In this document: positions 31,461-34,923 of the stretch, one piece after another
Layout of the letters: the number at the start of each line of letters is the position of its first letter
How positions within the stretch are numbered: the first letter of the stretch is position 1
Source: Phenylobacterium sp.
GTDB taxonomy: Bacteria; Pseudomonadota; Alphaproteobacteria; Caulobacterales; Caulobacteraceae
Direction: 5' to 3'
Length of the DNA: 34,923 bases
Assembly: GCF_004799395.1 (NCBI RefSeq)
Contig: NZ_SSMZ01000092.1
Span: 1-34,923, forward strand
Notes under the pieces: generated by a model
Told to the model about the DNA's origin: nothing
Seen by the model: only the letters and a program-made list of their open reading frames with translations
The model's database searches: none
Program-made: the position numbers and the translations under genes

Positions 31461-31489
31461 CGATCCCTCCTCCCCAGGGAGGAGGATCG
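31461..31489. terminator. Possible bidirectional terminator between convergent genes
   Basis: CGATCC(C)TCCTCCC and GGGAGGAGGATCG form a 13-bp stem with one bulged C and a two-base gap (CA) between the arms. It lies between the stops of the YciI-like gene (31446) and the acyl-CoA synthetase gene (31528). There is no T-run on either side, so termination efficiency is uncertain. Confidence 0.6.
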
Positions 31490-31527
31490 CTCACGACCGG
31501 CTCGCCTCGAATGAAGGGGGATCAAGC

Positions 31528-33069
31528 CTACGCGATCCGCGCGCCGTCCTTGGCCCAGTAGGCGTCTCGGATCAGGCGCTTGTAGAGCTTGCCGGTGGCG
31601 TGGCGGGGCAGCTCGGCCATGAAATCGATGACGCGCGGGCTCTTCACATGGCTGAGGTGTTGGCGGGCGTAGGCCATCAGCTCGGCGCGCAGGGGCTCGC
31701 CCGCATCGGCCCAGTTCATCGGCTGGATCACGGCGACGACCTTCTCGCCCATCTCCTCGTCGGGAGCCCCGACCACGGCGGCGTCGGCGACCTTGGGGTG
31801 GCCGATCAGCACGTTCTCGAGTTCCTGCGGATAGATGTTCACCCCGCCGGAGATGATCATGAAACTCTTGCGGTCGGTGAGGTAGAGGTAGCCTTCCTCG
31901 TCCAGCCAGCCCACGTCGCCGAGCGTCGTCCAGCCGTGCCTGTTGCGGCTCTCGGCGGTCTTGGCCGGGTCGCCGTGGTACTCGAACTGGCCGCCGCCCT
32001 CGAAATAGACCAGGCCCTCGGCGCGGGGCGGCAGAGGCTCGCCGTCCTCGTCGCAGATCTTCACCGCCGCGGTCAGGCCGCGGCCGACCGAGCCCTTGTG
32101 GGCCAGCCACTCGGTGGCGTTGATGATGCAGAAGCCGTTGCCCTCGGTGCCGGCATAGTACTCGTGCACGATCGGGCCCCACCAGGCGATCATCTGCTCC
32201 TTGACCGGCACAGGGCAGGGGGCCGCGGCGTGGAAGACGGCCTTCAGCGACGACAGGTCGTAGCGGGTGCGGACCTCTTCCGGCAGCTTCAGCATGCGCA
32301 CGAAATGGGTTGGCACCCACTGGGCGGAGGTCACCTTGTACTGTTCGATGAACCGCAGGGCGTCCTCGGCGTCGAAGCGCTCCATCAGGATCACCGTGCC
32401 GCCGATCGAGTGCACCGCCATGGACCAGCCCAGGGGGGCTGCGTGATAGAGCGGCGCCGGCGACAGATAGACCGTGTCGGCGGTCCAGCCGTAGAGCGCC
32501 TGGCCGAGGTTCGCCAGCGGGTTCGGCGCGTCGATGGCGGGGTCGACCGCGCCCATCCGTTTGACGCCTTTCGGCCGGCCGGTGGTGCCGGAGGAGTAGA
32601 GCATGGCGCGCCCGGCGCTCTCGTCGGCGATCGGCGTCGACGGCATCACGGCGCGGGCGTCCTCGAAGCTCGCGAAGTCCTCGCTCTCGCCGCCGACCAT
32701 GAAGAGCGCGACGCCCGGGATCAGGCGCGCCACCTGCAGGGCGGTCTCCGAAAGCGCCGCCGAGGCGATGAACACCTTCGCCTCGCAGTCCCTCACGATG
32801 TACTCGACCTCGCCCGAGGTGAGCTTCGACGACAGGCAGGTAAAGCGCAGGCCCGAGCGCTGGGCGGCCCAGAGGATCTCGTAGTAGCGCGGGTGGTTGT
32901 CGATGAAGAGGGCGACGGCGTCGTCGGCCTTCAGGCCCAGGCTCCTGAACAGGTGCGCGCCCTGGTTGGAGCGGGCGTCGAGCTCGGCGTAGGTCACCGT
33001 CTCGCCTGAATAGGCCATGACGTAGGCGGCCTTGTCGGGGTGGGTCTTGGCGTGGTTCGCCGGATGCAT
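31528..33069 (-). CDS. Acyl-CoA synthetase (AMP-dependent synthetase/ligase)
   Basis: 513-residue ANL-superfamily enzyme that activates a carboxylic acid with ATP and CoA. Motifs in order: the P-loop 'YSSGTTGRPKGV' at 158-169, 'YYAGTEGNG' (A5 region, about 310), 'LGDVGWLDEEGYLYLTDRKSFMIISGG' split across A7-A8 with its catalytic Asp, and Lys494 in 'HATGKLYKRL' (A10). The chain specificity cannot be read. The start at ATG 33069 follows GGGAG. It is divergent from the enoyl-CoA hydratase gene across 130 bases, so the two are probably co-regulated for breakdown of the same acyl-CoA. Confidence 0.93.
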   Translation of the reverse strand: MHPANHAKTHPDKAAYVMAYSGETVTYAELDARSNQGAHLFRSLGLKADDAVALFIDNHPRYYEILWAAQRSGLRFTCLSSKLTSGEVEYIVRDCEAKVFIASAALSETALQVARLIPGVALFMVGGESEDFASFEDARAVMPSTPIADESAGRAMLYSSGTTGRPKGVKRMGAVDPAIDAPNPLANLGQALYGWTADTVYLSPAPLYHAAPLGWSMAVHSIGGTVILMERFDAEDALRFIEQYKVTSAQWVPTHFVRMLKLPEEVRTRYDLSSLKAVFHAAAPCPVPVKEQMIAWWGPIVHEYYAGTEGNGFCIINATEWLAHKGSVGRGLTAAVKICDEDGEPLPPRAEGLVYFEGGGQFEYHGDPAKTAESRNRHGWTTLGDVGWLDEEGYLYLTDRKSFMIISGGVNIYPQELENVLIGHPKVADAAVVGAPDEEMGEKVVAVIQPMNWADAGEPLRAELMAYARQHLSHVKSPRVIDFMAELPRHATGKLYKRLIRDAYWAKDGARIA

Positions 33070-33199
33070 GGTCTCGCTCCCGCTGGCGGTCCCGGTCTTG
33101 CGCCGGCCGCCAACTTATCTTTGTTCAGCCGCTATTGCGGGCCTAGACCTAGGGTCCGTCAAGCGGGGCCGAAGACCCCGCCATTCCCAGGAGGATTCC

Positions 33200-34084
33200 A
33201 TGGCCGCGCCGACGTTCGAAACCCTCACCTACGCCGTGGAGGACGGGGTGGCCCTGGTGACCTTGAATCGGCCGGAGAAACTGAACGCCTTCAACACCCA
33301 GATGATGAACGACATGATCGCGGTGTTCGACGAGACCGACCGCGACGACGCCGTGCGGTGCGTGATCGTCACCGGGGCCGGCCGCGCCTTCTGCGCCGGC
33401 GCGGACCTCTCGGCCGGCGCCCAGACCTTCGACTATGAGGCCCGCGGCGGCGAGGCCATGGCGGCGCGCACTCGCGAAGGCGCCCAGCGCGATGGCGGCG
33501 GGTTGCTGACGCTGCGTATCTACGAGAGCCTCAAACCCGTGATCGCGGCGGTGAACGGCGCGGCGGTGGGCGTCGGCGCAACCATGCAGCTGGCGATGGA
33601 CATCCGGCTCGCCTCCACCGAGGCGCGCTACGGATTCGTCTTCGCCCGGCGAGGCCTCAATCCAGAGGCGGCGTCGTCGTGGTTCCTGCCGCATCTGGTG
33701 GGCGTCCAGACGGCGCTGGAGTGGTGCTACACCGGCCGCATCTTCCCCGCGCAGGAGGCGTTCGACCGCGGGCTCGTGCGCTCGCTGCACGCGCCCGAGG
33801 ACCTGTTGCCCGCCGCCAAGGCGCTCGCCCGCGAGATCGCCGACAACGCCGCGCCGGTTTCGGTCGCCCTGACACGGCAGCTGATCTGGCGGATGGCCGG
33901 CGCCGCGCACCCGATGGAAGCCCACCGCGCCGACAGCCGCGGCATCCAGGCGCGCGGCCGCTCCGGCGACGCCAGGGAAGGCGTGACCTCGTTCCTCGAA
34001 AAGCGGCCGGCGGCGTTTCCGGACCGGGTGTCCAGCGATCTGCCGGACATCTGGGCCCAGTGGCAGGCGCCCGATTTCCGCTGA
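33200..34084 (+). CDS. Enoyl-CoA hydratase/isomerase (crotonase) family protein
   Basis: 294-residue crotonase-fold protein, predicted to hydrate enoyl-CoA in beta-oxidation. Seen: 'VALVTLNRPEKLNAFN', the first oxyanion-hole segment 'GRAFCAGADLSAG', the second 'AAVNGAAVGVGATMQLAMD' and the catalytic Glu in 'GLNPEAASSWFLPHLVG'. The ATG at 33200 follows a strong AGGAGG (33189-33194). The open frame back to 33032 is rejected because it overlaps the divergent synthetase gene. It shares a control region with the acyl-CoA synthetase. Confidence 0.93.
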   Translation: MAAPTFETLTYAVEDGVALVTLNRPEKLNAFNTQMMNDMIAVFDETDRDDAVRCVIVTGAGRAFCAGADLSAGAQTFDYEARGGEAMAARTREGAQRDGGGLLTLRIYESLKPVIAAVNGAAVGVGATMQLAMDIRLASTEARYGFVFARRGLNPEAASSWFLPHLVGVQTALEWCYTGRIFPAQEAFDRGLVRSLHAPEDLLPAAKALAREIADNAAPVSVALTRQLIWRMAGAAHPMEAHRADSRGIQARGRSGDAREGVTSFLEKRPAAFPDRVSSDLPDIWAQWQAPDFR

Positions 34085-34184
34085 AACGGGAGACTTGGCC
34101 CCGCCAACGTGACGCGGTCAGGTAGAGTGGCGGGCGCTTACTCGATCAAACCGGTTCTTTGAACTCAACTGACCATTTCGAACT

Positions 34185-34194
34185 GGAAATTTCC
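34185..34194. promoter_or_regulatory. GGAAATTTCC palindrome upstream of the MucR-family gene
   Basis: A perfect 10-bp palindrome in an AT-rich patch 34 bases upstream of the presumed -35 element. MucR-type proteins bind AT-rich sites and often control themselves, so it is a possible autoregulatory site; this is inference only. Confidence 0.35.
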
Positions 34195-34227
34195 CCCGTT
34201 GCGATGAAAACACCTCGGTTTCTATGC

Positions 34228-34254
34228 TTGTGTGGTGGATAAGTTCGCTATAAT
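34228..34254 (+). promoter_or_regulatory. Sigma-73 (housekeeping) promoter of the MucR-family gene
   Basis: TTGTGTG (34228-34234) and GCTATAAT (34247-34254) are 12 bases apart. This fits the Caulobacter housekeeping pattern TTGACGS-N10-14-GCTANAWC and contains a perfect TATAAT. Transcription would start near 34261, about 60 bases before the ATG. Confidence 0.75.
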
Positions 34255-34322
34255 GACGCCGCTACTGATGTCGTGAATCAATTCAGCGGCCTCGAAAGCC
34301 GCCCTTCCTATGGAAAACAAGA

Positions 34323-34742
34323 ATGGATGAGAAGTCGGAAGTCATCGAGATGACGGCGGATATTGTTTCGGCCTACGTGGGCAACAATTCCGTGACCGCG
34401 GCTGACCTGCCCGCGTTGATCCAGAGCGTGCACCGGGCCTTGTCCGGCATCTCCTCCGGCGCCGAGACGGCGGAAGTCACACCGAAGGAACCTGCGGTGC
34501 CGATCCGCCGCTCGATCACTCCGGATTTCCTGGTCTGCCTGGAAGACGGCCGCAAGTTCAAGTCGCTGAAGCGGCACCTGCGCACCAAGTACAACATGAG
34601 CCCCGAGGAATATCGCGCCAAGTGGGGCCTGCCGAAGGACTATCCGATGGTCGCCCCGAACTACGCCAAGGCGCGTTCGGACCTGGCCAAGCAGATGGGT
34701 CTCGGCCAAGGCGGCCGTCAGGCCCCGCGGAAGAAGCGCTAA
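34323..34742 (+). CDS. MucR family transcriptional regulator with incomplete zinc site
   Basis: 139-residue Ros/MucR regulator, a DNA-binding protein that silences AT-rich promoters and in Caulobacter takes part in cell-cycle control. The N-terminal helical oligomerisation region is at residues 1-45 and the DNA-binding domain at about 60-125: '[18 protein letters not shown]', then '[20 protein letters not shown]', and a basic tail. In zinc-binding Ros the ligands are Cys, Cys (or Asp), His and His. Here they are Cys72, Asp75 and His85, and the last His position is occupied by 'RTKY' (Tyr90). It is likely a zinc-poor or zinc-free member, as known for some rhizobial homologues. The start ATG 34323 follows a weak GGAAAA stretch. 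It has its own promoter and terminator. Confidence 0.93.
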   Translation: MDEKSEVIEMTADIVSAYVGNNSVTAADLPALIQSVHRALSGISSGAETAEVTPKEPAVPIRRSITPDFLVCLEDGRKFKSLKRHLRTKYNMSPEEYRAKWGLPKDYPMVAPNYAKARSDLAKQMGLGQGGRQAPRKKR

Positions 34743-34774
34743 GCGCGTCCTCCAGGCCAAGGCGGTTTGAGTTC

Positions 34775-34804
34775 GAAACGCCCGCCGGCTTCGGCGGGCG
34801 TTTC
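34775..34804 (+). terminator. Rho-independent terminator of the MucR-family gene
   Basis: GAAACGCCCGCC and GGCGGGCGTTTC form a perfect 12-bp stem with loop GGCTTC, 32 bases after the stop codon. The T-run is partly within the stem (GTTTCC). Confidence 0.85.
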
Positions 34805-34923
34805 CATTTGGACTCAGCGCCCTCGAATTCGCCACGCGTTAACCCTTTTCCGCTTGCCGGCGATTCGCCCAATCGGCGATAAGTGATTCGTTGTGAATCC
34901 AACTGGTTGTCGGGGCATCTGCA
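34805..34923. promoter_or_regulatory. GANTC-rich leader region at the window edge
   Basis: No gene starts here within the window. Four GANTC (CcrM methylation) sites occur at 34811, 34862, 34885 and 34895, and a CtrA-like half-site TTAACC at 34839. It is probably the control region of a gene beyond the right edge. Confidence 0.45.

Noticed and set aside
1-34923. CRISPR arrays, intact insertion sequences, rRNA operons or replication origins
   Set aside because: No regularly spaced identical repeats, no transposase gene, no rRNA sequence and no origin-like iterons or DnaA-box clusters were seen.

Overview
This is GC-rich DNA from an alphaproteobacterium, most likely a member of the Caulobacteraceae (Phenylobacterium or Caulobacter type). 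The reasons are the large TonB-dependent receptors, a MucR-family regulator with a Caulobacter-style sigma-73 promoter, GANTC (CcrM) sites clustered at the right edge, a PEP-CTERM protein, and TPR/sulfotransferase and TPR/beta-hydroxylase enzymes. The genus is inferred; there is no rRNA in the window.

Layout. 1-1275: the 3' part of a TonB-dependent receptor and its terminator. 1325-5475: a TPR/aspartyl-asparaginyl beta-hydroxylase, a two-domain retropepsin-like lipoprotein and the signal peptide peptidase SppA. 5616-14687: a block centred on phosphonate use. It holds a DUF5690 membrane transporter-like protein, a divergent pair formed by an FAD amine oxidoreductase and phosphonoacetaldehyde hydrolase (PhnX), a TonB-dependent receptor in an operon with a TPR-sulfotransferase, and a PhnZ-type HD-domain oxygenase. 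The set suggests substrate import followed by C-P cleavage by two different chemistries, hydrolytic (PhnX) and oxidative (PhnZ-like). No AEP transaminase (PhnW) and no PhnY hydroxylase lie in the window. 14719-16043: an OhrR-like MarR repressor divergent from an exported alpha/beta hydrolase, with two perfect 12-bp operator palindromes between them.

16202-16500: tRNA-Pro(CGG) and tRNA-Gln(TTG). A small genomic island (about 6.6 kb, 16484-23066) is inserted at the 3' end of tRNA-Gln. It is bounded by a perfect 20-bp direct repeat and carries a broken tyrosine integrase, a class II Fic protein, a PEP-CTERM protein, a membrane-anchored OmpR-type regulator, a small membrane protein with a truncated paralogue beside it, and a short orphan protein. 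Its intergenic regions are long and AT-rich or repetitive compared with the flanks.

23146-30492: the core chromosome resumes with tryptophan 2,3-dioxygenase, a GNAT acetyltransferase overlapping oligopeptidase B, a trypsin-like protease, an exported S9 peptidase and a DUF4398 coiled-coil protein. 30610-34084: an acyl-CoA metabolism group (MaoC hydratase, YciI-like protein, acyl-CoA synthetase, enoyl-CoA hydratase). 34323-34742: a MucR-family regulator with its promoter and terminator.

Main points of interest: the phosphonate block with its embedded receptor/sulfotransferase operon, the tRNA-Gln island with a nonsense-mutated integrase, and a MarR repressor that has lost the OhrR sensing cysteine but keeps an obvious double operator.
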